Source: Trichopria drosophilae (taxonomy: Eukaryota; Arthropoda; Insecta; Hymenoptera; Diapriidae). From it: DNA of 64,000 bases. The notes beneath the pieces are model-generated. The model worked only from the letters and a program-made list of their open reading frames with translations, made no database searches and was not told where the DNA came from. Positions within the stretch are counted from its first letter, which is position 1. The number at the start of each line of letters is the position of its first letter. Where the stretch lies: positions 33,839,501 to 33,903,500 of the forward strand of contig CM059586.1 in NCBI GenBank assembly GCA_030407085.1. The letters are read 5' to 3'. Of this stretch, positions 1 through 12,500 are shown in pieces. Position numbers and translations under genes: made by a program.

Positions 1-90
1 CTTTCATCGAAAAAGATGCCACGCTTTACCGTAAGAGGTTACTTTGGCTTCGTGTTATTTTTCTAACGAATTTCGAGTGATTATAACATA

Positions 91-236
91 GGGTAAAAGT
101 ACCAATTACTGTGGTGTCCCTATTACTGCTGTTTCTATTACTGCGGTCATAATCTCATAAGAAATACATGCATCCGCAGTAATTGGTACACCGCAGTAAT
201 AGGTTGTAACGGGCGCAGTAATTGGTACATTTACCC
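91..236. mobile_element. Short TA-flanked MITE (146 bp)
   Basis: Both ends carry the inverted repeat GGGTAAA(A)GTACCAATTACTG, in inverted orientation at 91 and 236, and each end is flanked by TA (89-90 and 237-238). The inner part repeats the motif ATTACTGCGG in both directions. TA duplication with short termini suggests a Tc1/mariner-mobilised, non-autonomous element. It encodes nothing. Confidence 0.75.
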
Positions 237-1393
237 TAATATATCTTTGGTATATTTCCTAGGAATTTCGTTCCACCTGGTTACGAACTACATATCTATG
301 TATCGATAAAAGCTATGGCAGCACGATTATTTTTATGAATCGAATGTTTGTAAAAAATTACACGTCTATTTTGAAAGAGATTATTTACTGTCACAAAAAT
401 CAATTCTACAAAAATCTTAATGGCGGATCCAATCAGGCCGACAAACAAGACAAAACTCTGGTTTTACCAAAAATTAATTGATACGGCAGTATATTCCAAC
501 TGGTTTTCAATCGTTTGCCACTATTTAATAACGTTTTTTATGTACTCAAAAACAACAAAATGGTTAAACCAACTAAAAAATAGTCTATTCAGCTAAAAAT
601 GTTGGATATACCATATACATTACCGCTAAACAATTTGGAAACACTTTCATTTTTAGGTGGGTAAATTCAAAGCTCCATATCTCAGAAACGTCTGGATGGA
701 TTTGAAAATCCAACACTATTTGAAATATACGATAAAATACTAACTCTATATGTGATAAAAAATCTTCATCTTTGCTTGACACGATTGGTTTACCAATAAA
801 CAATTTGTTACTTTTACGAATTTTTCATTTTGAATCCATCCGATTAATTATTTTTTAATTGATAGAATCTAAAAATGTCGACACTATTGAAAAGTATAGA
901 GAAAATTTTCAAAAAAATATGACTGGTAAATTTTTTACATCTGTTTTCTCCGCACAGTTCTTAGCATTGAAACATATACTATCCAAAAAACTAAAATATA
1001 AGAAACTAAAGTGCAAGGTTTAATGAGCAGCACAAATCAAAAAGATGAGTTGAAAAGCAACGTCAATGCAACGTCGTGTAGTTAAATGGGTACAGCTTCA
1101 TTTTAACCAATTAAAATAATAATCACTAATATTTTAAATAATAAAGGTCTCCAAAATTAGCCTCTTTTGATTTTTTTAGATATGGAAGTGGTTCCCAATG
1201 TATATTTGAGCGCTAAAATTGCATATTACGTCAGGATTTTGAGAAAAGTGAGAGTAAAAACCCCAAAAACAGCATTTTCAGTATTTTTTTCTCTTTCAAC
1301 TGAGATGCTAGAAATACATAGTTTGAAATTGAAGATCAAATCCTACAATACCAAACCCATATCTGGAGGACTTTTTAAAAAATGGGATTAACC

Positions 1394-1813
1394 CTATTCG
1401 TCTTGGAACGTGGGCACCGAGGCCCCATCTCGCGGTGACAAGGGACACTACTCGTATGAGGTGAAAATCATAATAACATATGGAAAAACTGCTTAATTTT
1501 TAAATTACTTCGCAAAAACACGTTTTTCGATACATTGATATTTGGTAATTAGTTTTTGTTTTTTAAAAGCTATTTAATGGAATAATGATATCGACATGAA
1601 AACAAACTATAATATTATTATCGATTTAAATAGCTTCCAAAAAATAAAAATTAATTTCTAAATATCATTTTCTCGAAAAACGTCACTTTGCGGAGCTATT
1701 TAAAAAATAAGCCGTTGTTCCATATGTTGTTATGATTATCGAGTCATACAAGTGATATCCCTTGTCACCGCAAGATGGCGCGTCTGCGCCTGCGCCCACG
1801 TTCCAAAGCGAAT
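1394..1813. repeat. Fold-back inverted repeat, about 420 bp
   Basis: Two arms of roughly 200 bp are reverse complements with scattered mismatches. Left landmarks are ATTCG, TTGGAACGTGGG, GCGGTGACAAGGGA and ATAACATATGGAA; the right end carries the same in reverse complement order (TTCCATATGTTGTTAT, TCCCTTGTCACCGC, CCCACGTTCCAA). The centre contains AGCTATTTAA facing TTAAATAGCT. No clear target duplication or ORF was seen. Probably a hairpin-type MITE. Confidence 0.75.
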
Positions 1814-3361
1814 AAAACCCGACTTTTTTAACCTTTTAACACCCACCTTTTTAAAAGTACCCCAATTTTAGTTATATTCTGTATCTAGGGATTTTTGGAG
1901 TTGCTGATTACGAATCCGATGTCGGGTTTTATCATTCAAAATGGCGGATCCAATATGGCTTAATATCATACGAAAGTAAGACTGGGTCATGTCCAACTAG
2001 CTCCCCCATTATATATAATTCTGTTTTTTCTTTGTAAATTGCATATATGATTATGGTAGGGTAAGATTCAAGTTTTAATTTAAGCGTGGACTGAAATGTC
2101 AAGCAATCAGGTATCTAAGAAAAGTAGGGATCACAATACCCAACATATTTTTTAGTTTTGACCCTCACTATACTCAAAATCCTCAAAATGACATCCAATT
2201 TGGATCCGTCGTTTTGTTGTTGAAACAATTATTTTATTCACACGAGTTTAGAAACAATGAAAGGTTACTCTGAATCAAGTAGACGGGACATTGTACCGTA
2301 AAATATATAAGAAATCAATCGTTTAAATATATTTTACCATTCTTGGATCGCCATATTGAATTTTCTTACACGGAACATAAAAAATTATGCAAATATCATG
2401 AGCAAGCTTGATTATTTCTTGATTATCAATTGATTAGGATTGAGATCTAAATGTCTTGACTCTCGTCGTAAACTGACAAAAAATCGAGAATTTTAGAAAA
2501 TTGAGACATTTTAGCCGCTATTTTGGATTCACCATTTTGGATTCGCTTTTCTTAATTAAAAAAGTCGCTCAATTGGAAAAAATGAAGCACTGCGCGAGGG
2601 TACAAAATGTCCAAATTCTGTGCTTATGGTACGCTTAATAAACTCTTTATGTTTACTCTCTCTCTGGTAATAGTCGAAGAATACGATAAGCGTTTTTTAT
2701 CCAAATTCACTAACTCTTTTGTCACGCTTCTTGAAGCGGATTTAACTATTTCAAACTCCTTTGGAACTCTTACACATTTTTAAAAAGAATGATAATTCAA
2801 AATCAAATGGGAGCGATTTTGTACTTAACAATCAATTAAAATAAAAAATTTGAGTAACTTTATGACATTTTGTCCTCCATATTGAATTTATACAATACGA
2901 GAATAATGTAAATTTTATGAATAACCATGATTATTATTTTTTTTTATATTGGATTATCTAAGTAGATCAGCTTAGCTCATAAAACAACAAAAAACCGCGA
3001 AATTAGATAAATTTAGACAGTTTAGTCGTCGGCTTGCGTCCGCGATGCATCCAAAAAAGTCGGTGGGTATACAAAATTTACCTAAAATATGGATTCTTTA
3101 AAAAATAACGAGGTAACAAAATTAATAAAATAAAGTTTAAAATCTATTGAAACACCTTTTCGAGAAAATTTTAAATGAACTGTTTTTTTGTTCTGTGATT
3201 CTGGAAGCCCTAACAGAAATTATGAGACATATAATATATACTAAATTGCACATAGACCACGAAAAATTTCAAGGTAAAATACAAGAAGATATGTAAACAT
3301 GAAGAACAGAAATAGAGAAATATAAAAGTATTGATTTATTAGAATTTAAAAGATAACTTAC

Positions 3362-3535
3362 GTGTTCGTCATTATCATCCAGATCCCGTACAGTGGCAAA
3401 CGGATCCTTCTGTTCGTGATCGAGATATTTTTCAAGGTTGAAGAATGTATCGAAAAACACAGATGTCATTTTACACTTCTTCAAATCCCGTAACGATATT
3501 TTATCGTGAATTACTGGACGGACCATGTCTAAAAT
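3362..3535 (-). CDS. PPP2R3A: PPP2R3 coding exon 9 (last exon inside window)
   Basis: A 174-bp exon with acceptor ATATGTTTTTTGCAG and donor GTAAGTT at 3361, phase 0 at both ends. It encodes ILDMVRPVIHDKISLRDLKK, then CKMTSVFFDTFFNLEKYLDH, then EQKDPFATVRDLDDNDEH. This CK...VFFDTFFN.EKYLDHEQ block is diagnostic of the family. Homologues continue with an acidic segment containing a DW..FA..EY pattern; I did not find it in 1-3361, so it is probably beyond the left edge. Reading through the donor would add about 30 unrelated hydrophobic residues to a stop at 3269, which is not expected. Confidence 0.94.
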
Positions 3536-6500
3536 CTGCAAAAAACATATGTATTTGAGAGAAACCTTCGCCTGTACCAGTAAATTATTATAATGATAAT
3601 TTTCGTTATTATAAATATTAATTAGATAAATATTTTCTTTTTTTGTCTGTTTCTGGAAGATAAGTCTAAACGATTTCCTGTAATTTTGTTTAATTATAAA
3701 CACCATGTATTACGATTTTTACTTGTGGAAAAATGGTATTATAACATTTAACAAAATCGAGATTTTTCGAAATTTCGATTTAAATCGTCTATATGGGTGA
3801 TCAAAATTTGTCAATATGGGTGATTTTTCTGACCGGGAACTGTCCGAATACCAAGGGTATAATTAACATAGAAAGTATTGGGCTTTGTTTTATTTAAATA
3901 TTATCATAAATAATTAGTTATCGCCAACATAGTATTTGAAAATTATTCTTTATTTCTTGAGAGCTATTCAATTCAAGAATAAAAAAATATGTAAAAATAA
4001 TAATCAACGTTAATATTGAATTAAATAGCTCCCAAACAATGACAATTTCGAAGTACCATTTTTAAGATAACCAACTATTTACGAGGATATTTAAAAATAA
4101 ACTTCAATACTATATATTTCCTATGTTAACCGTATACCCAGTATTCGGACAGAGGTAAATATTTTTAGGATAGATGATTAAACTGAAAACTTGAAAAATG
4201 CATAAAACCGTTAAGCATATGTCATAAACAAAAAATCTGAAGATGCGAAAAATTCATTGTATGTTATTATGACAAATTTGACCTGTTTTCTTGAATGTTA
4301 ATGTAGGTATATTTTTAAATTTGAATTTGTTACCGGGTAATTTTCAATGTCGTTAACCAGAAATTCGTCGTAAGATTTTCGAAATTCAAAACGGATAATC
4401 CAATATGACGGGCAAAAAACTGGATATTTGCATAATTAACTCCAAATTATTTACTAGGGAGTTTCGGGATCGCTAACCACGAAGCCGTTGTCAAATTCAC
4501 AATTCCAATTAATTTTCTTGTTTTTCGCTGTGTAAAATGTACGAAATTAAAGTGGACACAATTTTAACATAATGATTTATTGAGAGTATCTGTTTGCAAT
4601 ATTACAAAATACTCTATACTTATTATTATTTTCTTATATTAAACTAGTTTCGAGCCAATTGGACGAAGAGGAAAAAGTCTGTAAAGGCGGAAAGTGGCTT
4701 CGGAGATCACGCGGAACCTTTTACTCGCAAAGCCAATGTTTAAGTAATTATATAAAATATTGTCGGATATACAATAGCATTGCTTAGAGTTATATCCAAT
4801 GAGTTATAATTATCTATGTATACTGTTGTACTTTACAACGAGGAAATACTTTGAAATGCCCTTTTTGTTAAAAAAAACTAACAAGAACTGTGAAGAGCTC
4901 TAATAAAATAATAGAGCATATGTATAATATTCTATATAATCTAACATTAAAAATTCTATCTGAAAAACTGTTTTAAAATTTTAGAATCTATTTACTGATA
5001 CAAAATTAGTACGTGATGCAAAAATACAAAATTTTTACACGAGAAAAATCGCGCAGATAACCAACATTAAGTAAATTATAAAACCGACTGAGAAAAGGTT
5101 ATTTAAAAAAAATTATTAATTACCTGACAAATGCAATCTTGAAAAGAGAGGGCTTCGACGCCAATAGCATCCATGTAGAGCAGCTGTTCCTCGTAGAAAT
5201 ACTCCAATTCGTATATCGATAAGTAGCCATCGCCGTCTAAATCCATGCACCTGTCACATAAATTTAATGTTCAGTTTAAAATAGAAATGACAATTACGAG
5301 AGCTCCTAATATTAGCAGATTTTTTTAAAATAACTACCTGAACCAGTACTCGATGGCTGTCGGATGTGTTTTATCTTCCTCGCTCAAAAGAAACCACACA
5401 AACTCAGTATAACTCATCTTGTCTTCAGGTTGTGGAGTACTACCGATCCTCAAGAAATTTCGTCTTCTTACCACGCCACTGAAGATTCTATCGATTATAC
5501 GTTTGGACAGTGCTTTTTATGAAAACAAAATGCAATACATTAATTCATTTGAGGAAACGTATTACTTTTTTTTCATTGTAAGATTTATAAATTATAAAAA
5601 ATTATAAAATGGTAGAATGTATGTCGTCCCTAATTTAGCAAGTAAATAACTTTAACTAAATAGTCATAAAATTTAATTTAAAACAATCATTTACTATATC
5701 TGTATAGAGGTCGTCAATAAAAAAATGGGTATAAAACTCGTTCCTCACCATGATCGTCATGCCTTGTCAAGTCCGTTTTGTCGATGAAGAGATCGTGGTC
5801 TTGGTCGAGTTCCCAGAACTTGCAGTAAATTACATAGAAGTGCTCGTAACTGAAGTACGCCGTCACTTTATTAATATCCTCCTCTTTCTCCAAAATACTG
5901 ATCACCGACAGCAAGTCGCTCCGCCTTAATTCAGCAATGGAAATTTTGGAACTCCAGCTTCGATTAACGCAATAAAATATTCTGGCAATTACCTGTAAAT
6001 TCAATCAATTTATTAGTGCAAAATTAATTAAATTTCTACAATTAAAAAGTTTGTTTTCATTAAAATTAACTAATATTTGACAGAACAAAAATTATCCGTA
6101 GCTAGTACAGAAATGTTCATAATCATTGTTCAATAACCACAAAAATTTACAGAATTTTTAATAAAATATTTCCATAAAAATATTACACCTTTATAACTAA
6201 CCTAACCTATCGTAATCTTGAATAATTAGTGATAACATTCAAGGTCAAAATAAGTTCAACGTTACGTACACAAACAGAAGTCACGTGATATTTTAAGGTC
6301 ACTTAAAGGTCAAACATTGGTTATAAACAAACATAATAGCATATTTTAACATAACCTAAATAATTCATGTATTAATTTACGAAGTATTACTTTTTGAAAC
6401 GAGAGTGCAAAATTCTTACGTAACTAAACGTAAAGTAAAACCAGCCTTCAATGAAGGTGAAAATCTTACACTCAGGATCGCAACAATAATTTTTGTAATG

Positions 6501-9500
6501 AGAAAAACCTACTTTATCCGAGCTGGTAACTTCGTTTTTAAATGTATCAATTCCACGAAACAAGGATAGTTAAACATTCTATTGCAATTATTTCGAAATC
6601 AGCCTGAGGCTAGCGTATAGTGCGAGCATTACATCAACAACTTTTAAGGGGCTTCTAAACCCGTCCGGTTAATGATATCATTTCCTAAACTAAAGAATGA
6701 ACATTTAAAAGTAGCTGGGACCATTTTCAAATTTCGAGCTATTGTAAATATGTCATCAAAACTGGTTTACCACTGAGTCAATGAAAATAAAATTTTATTT
6801 TATTTTACTTTGGAAAGAAGGAAGGACGATAACATGAAATAAAAGCTACGAAATTGTAACCTTTGAAAATTGCAACAGCCATTAAATATAGTTCAAAAAA
6901 TATTGTAATTGTTCAGTTGCTTTACTGTTTAAATTTTTGTGAAGCCTAAACGCAGAAAACTTACTCCAAACTTCATCGCTTATTTTCAATAGAAAAAAAT
7001 AATTTCTTTTAATAAAAATAATTTAATTATTCAGCTGATGCTACCATTTTTTAAATGGTTCTTTCGAATTACGGCGAGAACAATTTGAACAATTTTTATA
7101 TGATTTTTATATATAAAAATACATAATTCAGGAAATATTTTTCCATACAATAGCGTGCTTTAAATGAGCTAAAGTGTATTAGAAGCAAGCACGCAATAGT
7201 TTGTTTTTAAAGGATATATTGATATATATTTAAAGTTTACGATAATATTAAATGCATTGTTGAAATAATTTATTTAAATGACTTGTAATTGCAGACGAAA
7301 TGAAATCATCAACTGCAAAAGCACTATACAAAACAAATACATTCTAATACAATGAAATTTTCGACATCTTGAGTATTTTTTTTAAATCTGCCTGACAATA
7401 ATAATATGAATTTAGAATTTTAGGGAATTTTAGCTGCTACATTCGAAAAAGTAATCTCCAAAATAGTAAGTTCTCTTTGATTTTACTTCACTGCTTTTTC
7501 AATGTTTTTTGACTGGGAAAATATAAAAACAATCTACGTCATATTGCAATTACCGAAAAAAACACTATTGTTATTTTGTATTTACGAAGTGATATCATTT
7601 GAATTTTTCAAATCAGACATTTTTTAACAGCGATTAAAAGAAAAACAATAAATAAATACTTTGATACAAATACGTTTTTTTAACTTGCTATACACGTTAA
7701 TATATTAATCAACTCCAATGAACATTTTCTTCTCTATTTTCAATGTGTATATAATTTCAAACATTAAAATGGAACAAAATTTCAAACTAGATTTTAATGA
7801 TTTTGAGCAGACAAAATTCTAATTTTTATGCGCAGAAATACAGGTAATAAATTAAATTTAATTAACCACTTTTTATAATTCTAAGAAATATTGAAATAAA
7901 ATAATTACTGATATAATCTAGATAATAAACAATCTAAAATATGAATTAAATTGGAATGAAAATGTAAAAAGGCAAAAATGTGGAAATATAAAAACCCTTT
8001 AACACAAAATTAATATCGTTCAGATACACCTTTATATTACTTATGAAAAATAACAAAATCTTGTATACAGAATTTGAAACTTCTATTCTTCTGATGTAAA
8101 ATTTATGATTAAAATGTTATATTTTAATATCGAATATTTACAAGTGGAATGAGATTGGTAAATATAAATAGCTTCAAATAAGAACACAAGATATTAGTTG
8201 TTTTATATTAGAATCACATTATGGGTTATGGGTTATGAAAGGGGAAGAAGGGATTCGTACTGCACTTAAGATAAATCACAGTATCGCAACCAATAAATAT
8301 TGAAAACAAGAGTATCAAACCGTTGCTAATTGACACATTTCTGCTAATTGCGAAGTTAGTTCGATCACTATTGTTTTATTCCTTTTTTAACATCTTCCGC
8401 GTTTTATGTAATACACTTCAGTACTTCATCATTTTGATATAAATACATTTTAAACCGTATCATTTTTACTTTTATAAACGTATTAATGTACAATTAAGTT
8501 TTATTAATTTTTATATTCTCAAAATGTTGATTTTAAACAATTACGTTAAAGACTCAGGTTTGAACTGATCTGTGATTTGATCCACATTGATCTCAAGTGA
8601 TGTAGATCATCGAAGTTCGTGACATTTGTTTCATCAATTTGACATCAATTATTATTAGCGCTACTAGAAATAAAACACAATTTGTAAATAGAACTCATTT
8701 CTCATATGAGCCTTAAAATAAAAATTAACCTTGTATAGCTGATAGATGAATGAAGGTAAAAGATCATTAATTATGAAATCGATACACATTTTTATTATTT
8801 TGAAATTCGAGGAATTACAACCGATGATGATAAAATTTAATACTTCTATTTAGATGACAGGTCGAAAGCACATGGAAAAGTTCTAAAGGTTGCGTTAAAT
8901 TGTTTCACTCATAGTAAACTCTACATTTTCTTAATGTGAAAATGACTTAATTATAGTGAATTCCACCTTAAACGAGTCAGAACTGACCATTGTAAAGTCA
9001 AATTTGATTTATTAAAGTGAATTTCCACCTTAATGACGTCATGGGAATGTTTAGATAATATAAACATTCATACTTATATGTATGTTATGATAATGCAAAA
9101 ACTCATTTATTAATTTAATTAGACATTTCTAATATTTAAAAAAGTTTTTCAAGTCGACTGAAACTTATACAAAAAATCCGATCTGCATTTATAGGTTATT
9201 AGGTTAGGAATAATCGCTTTCTTAAGGTGATAGTTTTATTTCTACCTAAAGTCACATTTCACTATAAAAATGGAAATGGTGCGTTTACTTTAGATAGAAT
9301 CGAAATTGGCTCAAAATCAATTTAAAGAAATTTATAGTGACACTTTTTATTAAACCTAAATACAATTGAAGATATCAAATCTGTTTTTTTTCGATCTACG
9401 ACTTGAATAAATTTCCTTATTTTGACAAGTCACTTGATTGTTAATGTGAACTTTCTATTATACATTGAGTGCAGACTATGCCTTTGACGTGATTACTAAT

Positions 9501-12500
9501 TGGAAGTGATAACTTTCAATTTTTCACAAATAGTAATCTAGGATGAATAAGGAGTACAAATTCAAACATTTGATATTTAAAGAATAACTCTGCTGACTCA
9601 TTTTTTTAGACGATAAGAGCAGGTGTTTAGTTAGGTAGAAAGTTACAAAGATCTGTAGACAATTGCAAATCTCAAACACATTCAAACACAAAGATAAATA
9701 GAAGATCAATGAATAAATCATATGTAAGTGTTACTTCAATTACAAATCGTTAAATAAACTTTACTAAGAGAAATTATGATTGATGAAGTATTTTTCCATC
9801 AATTGCAAAAATTAATATCACAGAAACTGTATAAAAAATAATGCGAAAATACAATTAAAATATTTTACGAATTTAGAAGGAATGATTAACAATTAAGTAA
9901 CAAAGGTTAATAGATTTGTACAAAAATCAAATATTTCAATAAAGAAAATACAGAAAATAATATCTTAATTCCTTCTATTTTTACAGTTATCCAGATAAGA
10001 TGAAAGTATCGTGTTTTTACCTCCACTTCTTTATAAGTAACGCAGAGATTTTCACAATAAATGTACATTTTTTGCTCAATTATACAGATATTAACTCATT
10101 AACTCCAAAAGGACATTTTTCCTTTGCTACAAATTCAATCACGTATTTTCGTTTCAAAAAAGTTTGAAAGGTACATATTCTTCTATTTTCAAAGTCTCCC
10201 TTCAAGATCCAGAGGTCAATTTTGAGTTTCAATTATCAGGAATTCCAATATGACTCCAAACTTAAAAAAAATATCAACAAAATTAAGAAATATTTATTTT
10301 TCTTAATTTTTGTTAAGCAATTAGAATATTGGGATTCTATTTTGTATTCTTATTTATATTGAAACTATGTACAAGGGTGATCAAAATATTAGAATTTTAA
10401 AAAAGAATTTTAGTTTTATATCCCACATTGTTTTCTCGAGAACCATACATTTTTAGAGAAAATTGCATTAACAAAATATGTTTACAATTCTGCAGAAAAG
10501 ATAATAGAATTGTTTGAAAACTTTTCATAAATAATTTAGAATTTTTTAAAATATGTAAATAAAAATAATTTGAAAAAATCCCACTGTATTTCTCAATGAA
10601 TTCTAAGAACTGTTCATTCTCTACATTTTTTTTAAACTCATAGTGTCCAAGTTACAGCGTCCAGAAATTTTTCAAAAATTAGTTCATTTAGAAGCCATTT
10701 TTAGGTCGTTAAAATGATGTGAACAATAAAAATAAAATTTTTACTTTGTACATAGTTTCAATAGAATCCCAATATTCTAACAGCTCGAAACAAATTTCGA
10801 AGCATAAATATTTTTCAATTTTTTTCCAGTTTGGCGTCATATTGGAATTCCTGATAACTGAAACTCAATTTTGAAATCTTGAAGAGCGTAGGATATGTAA
10901 AATCGAATGATACGACATACCTGATTAAAGTTGAAGCAAAAAACCTGTCCTTTGGGCATCAATGGGTTAAACAAAATTGATGACATACCCTTGGCCAAAA
11001 ATCAACACACCGAAAGGCCAAAATTTCGATAGCATGGCCCCTGCGTAATTTTCTTCACTTTGTCTTTGAAAACTTGACAAAAAGGAAGCAAATTAAAATA
11101 CCTTGGACTGACCCAATATCGAAATTTTAGCCTTTCGGGGTTTTGATTTTCGGAACGTTGTTCCCGACCATATCTTTTTATAAATAAAAGTCTGTATATT
11201 ATAAAACACACAATGATCCCAAAATTCAACACTATAATTGATTTTATTATTTTAAAAATAGTAACATTAGATGTATTTATTAATCCTATTGTTACTTCCC
11301 TAATTGTTATTACTTAATTTATTTTATTTTATTTCAATTAAAGTATGATTCTGTTCTTTAATGTTTATTAATAGTCCGTCATATATTAATAATTATATAC
11401 AGGATATATATTTCTATTATACATATTTTGCAAATTATTTTCAGATTTTAAATTGTATTCTATCTCTAAATAGAATATGATTTTGAAAGCGTTTGTTTCT
11501 GCTTGATTACTCTGACATCAGTAGAACAAAATACCAGGGGTCAAAATATACTAGTAACATAATTACGTCCAAATATTCTCAACAAACCCAACATATTCCT
11601 TACTCCGACCAAAGTATTAGTGACCAAAAGAGAAGCTTTCAAATATCTCCACTTCTCTCTCCTTCAAAAATTATAATGGAAATACATTTGATTGCCCTTT
11701 ATCATATGCGTTTTTTATATTTTTATATCTTGTTATAGCAAAATTAGTTTTGTTTGAAAAGGAATCTAGCCTAAAAACGCATATAACACATCATCCTCAG
11801 AACGTCTAAATATCCGATTTTTGTCTTTTTATCTTGAAGTCCTACCTTCAGAGAATTAATAGAATTATGATCCTGTTAATATCCCTAAAGCGACTTAGAT
11901 CCTGCGGCTGTCTTGACGTTCTTAACAAGATGATAAAGACGGTCATTAGACATCCTTAGGAGCTTCTGACGTCAACCTCCTGATGTACTATATGGAATAT
12001 CAATGAGACTTTCAATGTTTAAAGCAACTGTTTTTCGAAATTTGTTTATTTTTATACGGGGAAAAATGTAAAGAAATCATCAAATCTGTAGGTTTGTAAT
12101 ACTTTTTACCATAGTAATGTACAAAATACTCAGCTTTAATATAACTTCCAATGCTGAAAATTAAAACTTCATGCTGAAAGTCACTCATTGTCAGTGCAAG
12201 AGTTAAAGGTGAATTCAACTTTCGAAAGTGTAATTTTGAATATGTATATACTGTCAAAATCCATAGAAAAAAAAGAACAGGCTGAATATGATACCCTTAA
12301 ACAACATATGCTACCATTCATATTAATGACCTTCAACTTTTATAGCAGCATGTTGTGCATAATGTCACAAAAATGAACTCCGCATTTTTGGAAATGAGCT
12401 ATTTATTATAAATCGATAATTATCTTCTGCAATATCAATTACGTTTAACTCCCGCAACTTTAAGAATGTTGCACTGAATGTTACTTTTAACAAAAGGAAT

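Larger units (their letters stand above)
1..3361 (-). other. Start of intron 9 (continues outside window)
   Basis: There is no exon of the host gene that I can support. The stretch holds a 146-bp TA-flanked MITE near the left edge, a fold-back element at about 1394-1813, and fragments of a dispersed repeat carrying the ATGGCGGATCCAATATGG motif (around 422, 1941 and 2340). The remainder is AT-rich sequence without recognisable content. Confidence 0.5.

Noticed and set aside
11002..11232. 76-codon ORF similar to the ORF at 59169-59534
   Set aside because: The similarity is DNA-level identity between two copies of a palindromic MITE, not a protein family.
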